This document shows positions 47,701-60,024 of a stretch of 64,000 nucleotides of DNA, one piece after another. The stretch lies in assembly GCA_940671915.1 (NCBI GenBank), contig CALNVZ010002100.1:18194784-18258783 (forward strand). Reading direction: 5' to 3'. Source of the DNA: Paracentrotus lividus. Its lineage: Eukaryota > Echinodermata > Echinoidea > Camarodonta > Echinidae. Both the position numbers and the translations under genes were made by a program. Each line of letters opens with the position of its first letter. Position 1 is the first letter of the stretch. The notes beneath the pieces were generated by a model, which was given only the letters and a program-made list of their open reading frames with translations, was not told the DNA's origin and made no database searches.

Positions 47701-49780
47701 TTAGAATGGAAGTCCAACCAGATTTGAATTTGGTTTTTGATAAAGAGAGGAAATGTCAAAAAATAGTTCTGCGAAGTTTTGACGATAATCCAACAAGGGA
47801 TTAAAAACTAGTTATTATTTTTTACATTCAAATCAATCAAACGCAATCGGGAACTCCTTTATGTCACCTGGGAGCAGCTCTCACATTTTTGGTGTAGCCC
47901 TACTAAAAATTCCATTAATTTATATTTCCTGTGATGGAAATGTTGTTTATTTGTAAATTCAAAATAATTATTAGACACTAGGGTTTATGAATGTACATAT
48001 TCCTTTATATTAAAAAAATATATATTTGGAGAGCTGTTTGCAAGAGACGTCAGTGTTTTCAACTTAGCGTTGATCGATGACAAACTTTAGAAATTATGAC
48101 TTTCTAATTTTTTGTGGCATTTCCGTCAAAACAGTACAGAATCATTTCACTTGTTTACTACTTTGTTTGTAACCAACTAAATACCATAGTACACTGTCCC
48201 TTTAAATAAAGAGTGCTGTGCTTGAGAAGATGAAAAAACAATTATTGTGAGTCTTCAAACCATTTTAATGTTATTTTGGAAGAATATTACAGCAAGAAGA
48301 TACATTGCAAAAAATTGCTCCAAAGCACTTAATGTTGATTGTGTGCAGTGCACGTGACTCTCGACATAATATTGGCTCAATATCTTATCATTATTCGGTT
48401 GATTCCAAAACCTTACAGCATGCGCCATTTCTTGCATTATAATGAACCTTTTCCAATCAAACTGAGACATTTCTTCCATATTTCAATCTTATGACCAGAA
48501 ATGAACTTTATCTTCAGTAGAGACGGGGAGGTGGAGGCGAGAGCAATATATCATTTTCTCGAACATAGGGTCAAATAAAGCTCGAGAAATAAAGCAGATT
48601 CTCGCATCAAACGATGATTGATTTTGGATGGACGTCCATATACGATTATCGATGGAAAATTCCCTTTTTATTACTCCCCCGGTATACAAGAGAAGACTAA
48701 TAGCTTATAGCTTTCCTTCAGAAAAAATGCGTCAAATTGAACTATTAACATGATAAACGAAGGTCTACGCGATGTAAAAACATATCAATTCTACTCTATT
48801 TAAAATGTAAAGTTAACGTATACTAATGTGCGGCATTAAATCGTAATTAAACAAGGCGCGCCCATTATCTAAAAGGCCAGACGCACCAAAGTGACGTTAG
48901 AAATACGGCTGAGAAGCGCAGAAATTTATACAGCTGGCTGCGATAATAAATTAGTTCACAAAAACTCGCGTAAGAAGACTTCCCTGCAGTGGAATGGTAT
49001 TGTCCGTTCGTTTGAGAAATCTACTCGTGGAGATGAAAGAAATTGATGAACTTTTATCATGGTGTGTTAGTTAATAGATTCTCCAGACCAGATGGAGGAA
49101 ATACACATTTGGGCAAGCTTATAACATTATTGTGCTGAAGTTGTAATCAGAATATGCAATTCATATATATTAATGCTCTAAACAATGACATAGATTGTGA
49201 ACTTGTCACAAGTCTTGAGGAAGACGCCGTTCACATGTTTCTATGCGATATGCATGTGATAAGCGTAAATATTGACTAGTCGAGGCAAGAACCTCTTATG
49301 ATTATGTTCAAAGTGACAGGACTTTTTTTTCAATCAATTAAAATGAATGTACCATCTCCGGAAAGCTGAGAATTCAAGCTTATAATTGCCCTGTGAACAA
49401 TAAGCTATAATAGTATAATGCGGCATCGAGGATCAAAACTATGAAGCGCATGAGCTATTTTGAGAGCAAAATATACCATATTGTACAGGAATTTGATCTG
49501 ACTAGGCTTTCGAATTGACAAAAGTGACAGGACTTTTTTTCCCTCTGCAATAAGTTATTCCTATTTTTGAAAAATTCAGACTCTTAGCGTACTTAATCAA
49601 AGTGAACATTTCTTTGAAAAGGTAGTTGCTTGCCACAATAAAGAAAATAAAGTGAAAAACTGTCCAAAAACCAAAAAAGTCAATGGGTGCGTTCGCTTTG
49701 AGTAGAATGGTAGCGCCCTCGATCTCTTAAGTTTACAACTAGAATTGATATGATACCTTCACCTTTGAAATTACTTTTGC
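47700..49780. other. AT-rich, nothing supported
   Basis: The phrase AAAGTGACAGGACTTTTTTT occurs twice, at about 49310 and 49520, hinting at a small direct duplication. No exon was called. Confidence 0.5.
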
Positions 49781-49782
49781 TG

Positions 49783-49871
49783 TCAGAGAGTGAGACGGCT
49801 GAACCCAAACTCACGCAAATTTGAGTGATTTGCCACCAGATTAGGAGTGAGGGTTCTTTCACTCTAAGCAT
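49783..49871 (-). repeat. GAGTGA-rich dispersed repeat, copy 2
   Basis: The reverse complement reads AGAGTGAAAGAACCCTCACT..., TTGCGTGAGTTTGGGTTCAG and CCGTCTCACTC. It aligns with 21977-22060. Confidence 0.65.
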
Positions 49872-49939
49872 ATAGGGATAAATTCCACTCCTTTATAAAG
49901 TTTACATGGTGGAAGCGATACATTCACATCTACGGTAGA

Positions 49940-50051
<112 letters not shown>

Positions 50052-50450
50052 TATAGAGGATATATATATAGAGAGAGTTTGATTAGATTTAATAAATTTT
50101 TTCCTTCTAATCAATATATGGAAATTATATGTTTATATATACACTTTCTAAAGTAACGATTGTGTAAATCTTATTTAGCAAAACTTAGAGTATTCAAATG
50201 TTTTTTGTTCTTGTTTTTTAACTCCCCTAAAAGCAATGAGAACAATTATTATACAGACTGCACTGTAAATAGAGTAAATGTAAGAAAAGGAAAGTTCAAA
50301 GTTATCCCATTCTTGGTCCGTTGGAGGCCACAATTATTGTTTATTTATTCATTCGGTATAAAATCAACAAAACAAACACCAGAAACTTATAGTAATTGCT
50401 TTACAATGAATAAAACAACAAATAAAAATGATAATACTATTACATGATTA

Positions 50451-50600
50451 CCGATGTGTTGGCTCAGTGGATAGAGCATCCGACTCATAATCGGGATGTC
50501 ATGGGTTCGAACTCCGGTTGCGTAATACCATAAGACGTTAAAAGATGCGAGTTGCTGCAACCCTGTTTGGCGATCAAAGAGAAAGGGATATGGTAATTTG
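50451..50600 (+). mobile_element. tRNA-derived SINE fragment
   Basis: The 5' part resembles a tRNA. The A-box/D-arm is TGGCTCAGTGGATAGAGC, the anticodon arm CCGA-CTCATAA-TCGG has a CAT triplet (Met-like), and GGTTCGAACTCC is the B-box/T-arm. The acceptor ends CCGATGT and TGCGTAA do not pair well, so it is not a functional tRNA gene. The following sequence with AGACGTTAAAAGATGCGAG would be the SINE body. It shares GATGTGTTGGCTCAGTGG and what follows with the minus-strand tRNA-like sequence at 60302-60370. Confidence 0.6.
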
Positions 50601-50609
50601 ACTCTTCAT

Positions 50610-53400
50610 ATTTTACACTGTACACAATCTGGTGAATTATCAATTGTAATAGACTAATTCTTGTGAAATATTATCTTTTCAATCAAATTTAAATAAAATT
50701 TATATATCTTTGCAAATGGGAATCAAACGCACTGCAATCATTATCTCCCCCCCCGCCCCCCCCAAAAATGTAATTAATTCAGGTTTAAAAAAAATAAATA
50801 GTGGTTTGAAGAAAAAAAATAAAGAAAGAAAGTCTTTTGAAATGGGTGCAAAGCTGCGAGACGTGAATTACGCAATTTTCATGTGGTTCGACTCGCTCAC
50901 TTGACCTTTCTCATATACCGCCAATCCCACAAACCACATCAAATCTTGGTATAATGACGTATTATGGACTTGAAAGATGTCCTCAGGGACTTCTTTTTTT
51001 TTTCAAGTCTAATTTCCGATATGGGTATTTCACCCGGTACTTGTAGTAGTGGGACCCTCCTAGTAATGCTTAGAGCACTCCTCAAGACTCAAGAGCTCAA
51101 TTCATACCCTCTCCACGATGATTCCGTGCTTGATGTCGGTGGATATATTGGAAGGGAGTGATTTGCTCGAAAAAGTTTCTAATGTCGTTGTTGAACATTG
51201 GACAATGCACTTTTATCTTTGTTTGGGGGATTTGTTTGGAATCGATTGCGTAGAAAAAAACTTCTTACTTTTATCGTCCATGTTCAACTGGGAGTTAATA
51301 CATAGGTAATTAGATATTTGCATGATTATAAAGAGCAAGTGCTGAAGCATAACGAAAAGTTAATTACTAAGTAATAATTAATTAGTAATAATTTCAATTA
51401 TAAGAATAGTCAAATATTATAATTAGAGATAGTATTATTGATTTATATCTTTTTCAATTAATACCAACACGTTATAGCCGTAGCCTTAATTTCATAAATA
51501 CATTAACTGTCGTCATAGCCGCTCATATGTATTTAAGGCAAGTGCGTCTCCCGCTTGATATGTCGACAAAATAATGGCAATACTCCTAGTCTTGACATGG
51601 TTATTTACAGGTGATTCTGCCTAATTCGAATCTGTACAAATATGTTCGACTTAGGAGCAATTCGACATACGAGAGGCAAATAACGCATGTTTTGTACAAT
51701 CTCGACTAAAAATTGCTCCGACATGATAGAAAACGTATGCGGCCACCTTCCTTCCACGTGCCTTAAAAAAAACCAACAACATGCACCTCCGTGCGTTTGA
51801 CGCAGGGATTTTCTGCGAGTTCCGACGGAGAGGGGTGCCGACGCACGACCGGTTTTGACCACTGTATTAAATATATTTGAATTTCATTTACACGAGAGCT
51901 TTGGTATCGATTAATATTAGCGTGCTTGGGAGGCTTGCCGTAGCAGTGTACCGCGAACCAGAATGGTGTTAACTTACGGTATAACTATTTTGGGTTATGC
52001 CATGGCTCTGACTTTCAAGCTGTTTAGGTGAAGGAATCATAAGTTACAAGATTTTCCGCGTCATTTCTTTCGGGATGCAATCAAACGTTATAAAAGCTTA
52101 ATGCGACGCTATAGCTTTGATATTCATTTTCCTTTTCAAGGAAAAGAAAAAAATAAAAAATAAAAAATACACAAACACAGAGGGCCAATTCAACAAAATT
52201 AGACATGGTAGGCGCTGAGGTGTGGCGTCCTATAGTCGAATATGACGTAATGGCCGGCAAAGTATCGTGCTTTTTTTCCACTGTGAATTAGAGTTTCTTA
52301 ACAGACTAATTATTGTTTGCATTAAGAAGGAGATCCGTCATTACAGGATAGAACTCTGGATTGCCAAGGAGTGCATTCGTTCTCCTATCCAAAATGGCGT
52401 TCTACTATTTACGTCATACAAAAATTCCTTTGTAATCACCTTCAACCTCAGTCACATCCATAATAAAGACACCACATAACCATTTAAACGGAATACAGAA
52501 CAATATGTTGATCGTGGTCTGTTGGAAATCAGTGTTGGGTTGTGACTTGAGGTTTGCAGGGTGCGGTTTGATGCAATATTGCGGCGTCATTTTATTGCAA
52601 ACGAGCCCAATTCCCTGTTAATGATCGCCAAGCCGCAATAATGCATACCATTACACCGTTAGGTTGGTATCAAGAAACATACACATTTCTGGCATGAAAT
52701 GTTTAGGGTTTTTAAATAATATTCCATCTCATTCGTCTGCAAATGTATATGGACGATTGCTGACTATACTAAATGGTTCCCAGTCAGGACTGTTTACTTT
52801 ATTCATATATCAGTGCTCAATGGCAAACTGTTATTTAAAATGTTTAAAATGTTTAACAGATATCTGGTCGAATTACCGTAGGTCTGTGGAAAGAAAAATA
52901 AATAAGAATTTGCTACCCACTAATTATTTTTATAAAAACATATGTTGAATAAAACATACTGTCTCAGTGTTAAAAAAAATAATAATAATATAAATTATAT
53001 ATATATATTTCCAGAAATTTTTCTTGCCCCCCCCCCCCCCTCATTACCACAAACACAATCCTTTGAGGAAAATGATACGAGTTGCGAGAAGGCATATTGA
53101 AGACTTGAATCTATCCCACAGTCCGACTTATCTATTATTTCATCCCATGTATGGATAGGCAGCATAGTTTGGTTAGTTTGGCTTTTGAGGTAACAACGAA
53201 CTTGACCCAGAAGTATCCTTTTTTTTCTGACCACATGCTTAAATGGCTGTTTTCCCTCTCTCTTTACGAGCAGTACTAAAATGCACGGCCCCTTTGTTTT
53301 TCTTCTTATGTGGGGGTGACTAAAGAGGGTTATTGCACAAAAATATTAAGTAAAATCATCATTCTGTTGATACGTATATTTATTTCTGTGAAAATTCGCA
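50610..53400. other. AT-rich, mostly unannotated
   Basis: It includes a GACGCA-rich repeat copy (see 51760). A minus-strand frame near 53050-53200 looks coding (LKSQTNQTMLPIHTWDEIID, then SLQYAFSQLVSF) with a possible donor G|GTAATG, but the acceptor is purine-rich and poor. A C homopolymer lies at about 53029-53041. Confidence 0.45.
51760..51862. repeat. GACGCA-rich dispersed repeat copy
   Basis: It contains CATGCACCTCCGTGCG, TTTGACGCAGGGATTTTC and GACGCACGACCGGTTTTGAC, which recur at 59055-59150 and, more weakly, at 41270 and 61615. The minus-strand frame through it is repeat-derived. Confidence 0.5.
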
Positions 53401-53418
53401 CGTGTGGCACTCCATGGA

Positions 53419-53444
53419 TGTGCCAAAAAGGCACCTTTGGCACA
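53419..53444. repeat. Perfect 26-nt hairpin
   Basis: TGTGCCAAA and TTTGGCACA are perfect 9-bp arms around AAGGCACC. No surrounding element is defined. Confidence 0.6.
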
Positions 53445-53762
53445 CAAAGATGACTCACACTACATCTGATTTGAAAAATTTGAAATCGCAATACCTTATT
53501 ATTAGACGTCGTATAGCACCACAGTGATACCAGGAGTTTATTCGTGTTCTATACTCTATTAGGAAAAGAAAATCAACAAAATCGTAACATGGTGCTAATG
53601 GCTCATGAGGAATGACCATTTAGGTCAATTATTGTCAATTGTAAAATTCCCTTTCGATCTTTTATTGTTACCAAAATATATTCCTAATGCCACTGTCACA
53701 AACCATGGTTGGATCAGAAAACGTACAAGAAACGATTGTTACTTTTGTTTATCCGCTTTGCG

Positions 53763-54136
53763 GCTGTCACACTTTAGACACGGATGTCGATTCTTGGCAT
53801 CCGCTAGCTATCCGTTGAAAAAGCTTTTCATGTCTTTTTATACTACGTTCATCGTCAGATGTTGTCCGTCAAATCGGCCAGAAAACTGCATGAATACATG
53901 CAGCCTCCCCCCCCCCCTCTCTCTATCCCTTTCTCGCCAGAAGCGGTTTGTGAATTCATCCCATGTCCAATGGTTGTGCATTTATGGCCATTCGTCACCC
54001 GTAGACATCTTGCGGGTGAATCCCGTGAATAGGCGATATACTGCAAGGGTGCCTATAGACGTAAATTAAACGTGCAACCATCAGACAAAGGCCGGATCTC
54101 GCTATCCGTTTGTCATCCGTTTGCCTTGTCTGGCTA
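53763..54136. mobile_element. Possible outer inverted-repeat element interrupted by the 54137 element
   Basis: It starts GCGGCTGTCACACTTTAGAC, sharing the GTCACAC terminal signature. It contains ATCCGTTTG, ATCCGCTAGC and GGATGTC words of the kind seen inside the other foldback elements. The sequence after 54380 (TGCCTCAGTCACATTTTCAC) may belong to another copy. The boundaries are uncertain. Confidence 0.4.
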
Positions 54137-54380
54137 AAGGCCTCGTCACACCGAGTCCGGTCCGGTGACCGGTACGGCAAACCGTCTCAAATCGCTCCAT
54201 GAGCGATCCCATAAAAACCGTACCTCGTTGCCGTTCCGGCTAGTACGGCATAGCCCGTGTTTGTTGTGACCAATCTCATTGCAAAGTACACGGCCGATTC
54301 ATTTCGACCGTTTTTGCCCATTGTTGAACCGGAACGGGCCCGTGCCGTGACCCGGACCGGACTCGGTGTGACGAGGCCTT
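54137..54380. mobile_element. 244-bp MITE with perfect 29-bp terminal inverted repeats
   Basis: Both ends are identical over 29 bp when inverted, beginning AAGGCCTCGTCACACCGAG on the left and ending GAGGCCTT on the right. TAA adjoins both ends (CTAA before AGGCC, TAAT after GGCCT). The interior is GC-rich with CCGTACC, CCGGTACGG and CGACCG words. Perfect termini suggest recent activity. The TAA flank and GGCC terminus again suggest a PIF/Harbinger-like origin. Confidence 0.9.
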
Positions 54381-54389
54381 AATGCCTCA

Positions 54390-56370
54390 GTCACATTTTC
54401 ACAGCAGTGGCCGTATGGCTATTTCTACGCTCTGTGCAGGCTCCCATAGGGGAAATGGCCCGAGGCATAAAAGTAGTTTGAGCTTACTGCAGTCCATATC
54501 ATTCCCTTTTCTTCTTCTTCTTTTTTTAATTACACAATCAATGCCTGCGCTACTATCCATTCGTTACGACAGAAAGTTTCATCGATTTATCCATAAATGT
54601 TGCTTTAATTTTTATACGGGTAAAATAAAAAGCACAGAAAGATATAACTTTAAGACGAAAATGTCCTTATGTTCCGATTACCAGCTACGGTTGTACCAGG
54701 GGAAAAGGATTGTACCACAAAATTATATCATATGTTCACTTCGAATTATGTAAGGATACATATACTGTGCAAATATGAACAAAGTGTTAATTGTGAATTG
54801 ATGATGATTGTGATAGACGAGCCCCAAGAACTTTAATTCCTCTCTCCAATCCTTTCTCAGATGATCGTTCATTTTTATTTCTTACCTCGCTACCATCCTT
54901 CTTTGGCTGATGACGGTTCAGCCTGGAAGCATATTGCGGACGTTTATTATTGGACTGGCGGGGAGAAGGAGTCCCCGTACGTCCGACAGCCATGCACCTC
55001 CCTTCATTTGATTTCTCGAGGGCGGACTGCTCCACTCTTATATTTTGTTAGCTCCCTTTAAATAGCACGTGCCCCAAAGAAGAGAATACCGCCGGAGGAA
55101 AACGCAATTCTCTATCCTGAAACCTTTTTTTTTTTTTGGTCAGTTTTCCTTGGTTTCTTCTTTATCTATGCTTTAAATTCCTTCTAGTTCGTTGTTCTCG
55201 CACGAGCCCGGAGGAAATTCGAAAATAATCCCAAAGGCTTTAAGACAAAAGAATATGACGCATCGATTCACGGAAATAGGACTTTTGGAAATTATATCTG
55301 TAATATTGTAAAACGAACCTCAAAAATGTGATATTTGTCGTTAATTATTGTGTCCTTGTTTTTCGACAGATGTATCCGATTTCTGAGTTAGGACATGGTT
55401 ACTCGAACCGGATCATGACAAAAACAAGAATTAAATACAGACATTTAGATAGGAAAGGAAACGGGATTGAGTATAATTTACCAAACTATACTGCGTGCAT
55501 TATAATATAATCCGGGATTAAAAGTGAGATATGTCGATATTTTCTTATAAACAAATATAACCTAGCAAATATTCAGAGTCTTATTCATCTCACTTCGTCT
55601 CTGTCTCTTTTTTCCTCTTTTTTATATTTTCGATTTTCGTGATTAAAGAGTTTCGGAGGTGATTACAGCAAGGTAGTCGTTATCATGTTACTTCTATACT
55701 CGTATTTACGCCATTGGGAACGGCATCGCGTAATGCAAACTGCTGCGGGCTATGCACTCGTCTTATCTTATTGTTGCTTTAAAGCCACCATACGTCTTTT
55801 GCTCTGCCTGGACGTTGGTCTCTGTCAATTTCAACCAGCTATATTCCTTCTTTATTTTGGGTTGACCCGAATCAACTTTAAAGATGCTGACTGTTCAATA
55901 ATTGTCCTCATATTCAGTTATAAAGGTATTTTTTTGTAACCAAGTTTATCTCGATGTAAAAAAGGGTCTATCGTTCAGATTTTAACTTCCATCACATTGT
56001 TTTCTAGCCAACGTTAATCATAGATATATAGAACAAATTCATATATAAAACAAAAATGAAACTCTATAAACAGGAAATCATTTAAAAAAATGATGCCGTA
56101 TGAAATTGTAATATCTGTGAAGAAAATAAGAACAAATGACCCGAATGCGAATCAAGCAAGAAACGAATATACTAATGGCATTCCGTAATTACGCCTTTCA
56201 CTTAGCCATTAATCAAACTTAACGCAATGTCATGTCTTCTTAGGCAAACTCTCCCTTTTTATCAATCACATCTCTTTTTAACTTTTGACGAAGATACTCG
56301 ATTGTTATGACCCTTTTCACATATCAATTCTTTCCTTTTCTTCTTTTCTTTCTTTTCTCATTTTCTATTT
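54390..56370. other. AT-rich, weak exon candidates only
   Basis: A good acceptor at 54859-54860 (ATCCTTTCTCAG) precedes MIVHFYFLPRYHPSLADDGS, but the minus strand is open over the same bases (82 codons). Another candidate is listed at 55370. Nothing else is supported. Confidence 0.4.
55370..55510 (+). CDS. Weak candidate terminal exon
   Basis: The acceptor GTCCTTGTTTTTCGACAG is followed by 46 open codons to TAA: MYPISELGHGYSNRIMTK, TRIKYRHLDRKGNGIEYN, ending TACIII. The composition is plausible but AT-biased, and no upstream exon was identified. It could equally be intronic. Confidence 0.2.
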   Translation: MYPISELGHGYSNRIMTKTRIKYRHLDRKGNGIEYNLPNYTACIII

Positions 56371-56379
56371 CTTATTCAT

Positions 56380-56512
56380 TTATTTTTTTGTATTTATTTG
56401 TATTTTATTATTATTTATATATATATATATATATATATTTATTTATTTATTTATTATTTTTTTTTTTAATTTATTTATTTATTTATTTTTTTTTTTTGGG
56501 GGGGGGGGTCAG
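56380..56512. repeat. T-rich TTTA repeats with (TA)n and poly-G
   Basis: Imperfect TTTA/TATT repeats, a short (TA)n, and a terminal run of about 10 G. The hydrophobic open frames here are compositional artefacts. Confidence 0.9.
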
Positions 56513-57012
56513 TTTTGCACACTCAATATATAATACAAGATTGATACTCAACAGTGTTCGTTAATGAGAAACATGAAAATTAAGCCAATCAAGATCCTTG
56601 AGGTTTACGCCTTTTGTTCTACCGACATGACCAGTAACCAATTAGCATTAGTCTTTAAAATTATAATTGATCAAACACCTTTGTGTTTACTTTGTGCGAA
56701 TGTAAGTCAAGTACATGTTTTTATAAAATTATCTTTATGATAAACGAATATTTCCCCCCCACTTTCGCTTGTTTGCAGAAATCATTTGATTTAATACTCT
56801 TGGTCACTTGTGCCATGTATCAACTTATATGAATGCCCAGTGAAATAAAACATATGTCCTAGTAGCAAAAACAGAACAAAGCAAAACAAACAAAAACAAA
56901 ACAAACAAACAAAAACAAACAAAGAGAACAAACCACAATTTTTGTCCCAGTTCAAGCTTCACTGAAGTTTTCGACTGTAATGCGCATGTGCATACTTTGA
57001 TGGCGCCAAAGA

Positions 57013-57086
57013 GGCCGGTATTCTCGAAGGGTGATAAAAGTTAGTAGGCCTATACTAACTGTAGTCATCCTTCAGGAATACCGGCC
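57013..57086. repeat. 74-nt near-perfect hairpin
   Basis: The left arm GGCCGGTATTCTCGAAGG, GTGATAAAAGTTAGTA pairs with TACTAACTGTAGTCATCC, TTCAGGAATACCGGCC around a GGCCTA loop. There are only a few internal mismatches or bulges, and CCAA/TTGG pairing extends outside. It may be a tiny MITE. The size and bulge pattern also resemble a microRNA precursor, but without expression data the repeat explanation is favoured. Confidence 0.75.
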
Positions 57087-59009
57087 TTGGTGTCTCGTGA
57101 GTGACCAAACATATAGCAAATTATAACTTCTTCTATGTATCAATGAATCGCACCAGTGAAATTATACAGCACTTTGTCTCCTCATTCAACGTTCTTATTA
57201 TGGATACTACTCGTTTTATTTATACAACTTGGGTAATATTTATTAAACCAAATCATATTAAGCACTGATATGATTTTCAAAATGGTTTAAAGATCAATTA
57301 TCGTGGAGTCACTGGCGATCTAAAAAAATTTACGCTTTGTTCATTCTCTCCACACGCTTACAATATGAGTCCGCATAACCATTCGATTTGATTACACTGC
57401 CTTTGTACAGTAATCTAAACGGGATTGTATGTTGAAATGTCGGGCAAGCGATCCAAAAATGAATAGTGATCTCTACGTCGCAAACTCTACAATCGTATAC
57501 CTTTAGATTCTCTTATCGTGATAATATCATCAAGGAAAACCCCCTCCCCCCCCAAAAAAAAATAAAAAAAATTGAGAATTTGAAAATAATGCATGCACGT
57601 ACATGGGGGTATACGTACGAGCTAATAACAACAAACTAACCAAAATAAAATATACCCTTCCAATCCCTGTACAACCTCTACCTCCTTCTAACTTTATTAT
57701 TCTAATCTTCCACCAGAATGAATAGTCCCAACAAAAATCGGCCTAAGCATATTAAACATTCGTCCTATTGCTGTATATATCTCATTTGTAACTCACATTT
57801 CCTATTCAATTCGACAAGCCAATGCAAGATATTGCCATTAGTTCACATGCCCTTTTTTCTGTTAATCGGGAATTTTATGAAAAAGGATGTTTTTGGTGGC
57901 TTTTCAAATTTTTCTTCTTTTTCTCGATAAGCTAGCTTAGTCAATGAAAATTTTGAAAAAGGTATGATATTATGTTATACAGCATAATTTCTTTATATCA
58001 AACAAATTTCAATCGGCTTCGCCACAGGGAGGGGATCTGAGTTGCACTTACAACCCCCTTCCCCAGTTTCGGGAGGGGATGCCCGACGTAACGTTCAGAC
58101 GTTACCCCAGAATGAACATCAAACTTCCAATGGTGATCACCAATAGTGTATGGCATATAAAAACCGTTTTTATCTTAAAATCATAAAATTTTAACTAGTT
58201 TTATTTTAAAAGTGAAACGCATTCAATTTTCATTTATATTTACATGCTTCATCTCTCTGTGTTTGTATTATCATACAAAAAGCACAACTAAAAGCAAATA
58301 ATGATAATATATAGACTATCAATGCCGTTAGCAGGAGTAAGATAAAAAAGACATTTTTGCTGTCCTTATTTCAACCATTAAAAAAATGATATGTCATTAA
58401 TTATATCTATTTATACCTATCTTTCTTTATCATCCATATTTGTTTCTTGCTATGGTTTCTTATCTTCAAAAGCCGTGTTATGTTGTGACAGTTATATTGA
58501 AAAATGTCAATCTCACAGTTTGAGGCATGTAAAAAGACGACTTTTAGAGATCTAGAAGATTAGCTTATATTCATTACGTTTCCATGGCTACAAATTGCTT
58601 TCTGGTCAATCAGGGCATTTATTTCCGATGCATATGATATTCAGTGATGCATCAGTAGAACCAAATCAACTGTTGATGCATGCTTGCAACAACTGCTATA
58701 AAGACAAGCACATTCCATGTGCAAACAGTGAATGGACAACCATCGTGTAATATTGCTCTCACAAGACCAACATAGCACTCGTCTTCAACTCGAGGCAATA
58801 TGGGACCAGTTTGGGTAGTAAGGCCAGTCAATATTTAAAAAAAAAATCATAATGAGACATCCAGAGTAAAAACAGGGATGTTCTTATTTACACATCCTTC
58901 GATACGAAATTTTCTTATCAACTATTGTGGCATGCTAAAAAATTAAAATTCCTTGATTCCTCGAGTTTCAGCACGGATATAGTAAAAGTACGACTACCTT
59001 ACTCTTGTG

Positions 59010-59155
59010 CGCCCCCACTCCCTAAAAAAACAACAAAAAAAACAACAACAACAACTTTTCAGTGCGTCCGCCACAATGGTTTTCTACTAATTCAACGCAG
59101 GCAAGACGCAGATATGTGTACGGCCGACGCACGACTGGTTATGACTATGACGTCG
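59010..59155. repeat. GACGCA-rich dispersed repeat copy
   Basis: After a CAA-rich run, GTGCGTCCGCCACAATGG, TTCAACGCAGGCAAGACG and GACGCACGACTGGTTATGAC follow in the same order as at 51780-51862. Confidence 0.5.
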
Positions 59156-60024
59156 TATCGATTTGAATTTTAAAGCTCACCATATTTGATTTGAAGGGAA
59201 TGAAGGATAAAAGGTGAATGGAAAAGCGAATGACGTGATGGAGGCCAATTAAATACGATAACATAAGCCTTAGGCTGTTTAGCTTGACAGCATCCGAATG
59301 TTTCCGTTTCGATCGCAGCACCAACATTCTGTATTCCTCAATGGAAGTTTGTATACCTTGTTTGGAATTTAGCCAAAAGATGCAGGACGTTAAAGGGAGT
59401 ATAAAGCCCGGTCCCTCGCATCCGGAGGCATTAGCGCAACTTTTCTCTATCCGGAAGCATATAATAGTTCGTTTGCACATAACATGTCTCGATCTAACTT
59501 AGATGATTCCAATAGGCTATTCTATCAAAACTGCCTGCACAATGCCCACGGATAGGGTGATTTGGCTAGCCTCGACCCAATGATATAAAATTTGAATCCG
59601 TGTTTCCAAACTAAACCGAAAGTGCCATAACACCATACAGAATTGGTCTCATTATTCCTATGGCAATTCAGTGCCGCAGTGAGTACAAAATATATGGGGT
59701 AGAAAGATTGTATAAGGCCATCCTATCAAAATTTCTATTAAAATGTCGCCACAGTGACCCCTGAAACATTCTTTTTTTTTTCTTCAAACCTACCCCGAAC
59801 CCGTCTCAGTCACTTGCACCATGGACCTAGTCATTAATGGAGGCATACAGTCATCTCATATACCTGGCAAGTGCACCGGCATGCTGGCCTCAATAATTTC
59901 TAGTGTACATACCAAAGACAACTACATTATGTTTCCTTGATGGGAGATTCTTACGTTGCATGAGTGATTGTTACGTTGCGGTCACCACCACTACAATGTA
60001 CCGAAATCTGATATTGAAATTATA

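Larger units (their letters stand above)
56520..60020. other. AT-rich, no supported gene
   Basis: It contains an AAAC/CAAA-rich stretch (about 56870-56930), the hairpin at 57013 and a repeat at 59010. The two-strand open frames at 59.15-59.5 kb show no splice support. Confidence 0.5.
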
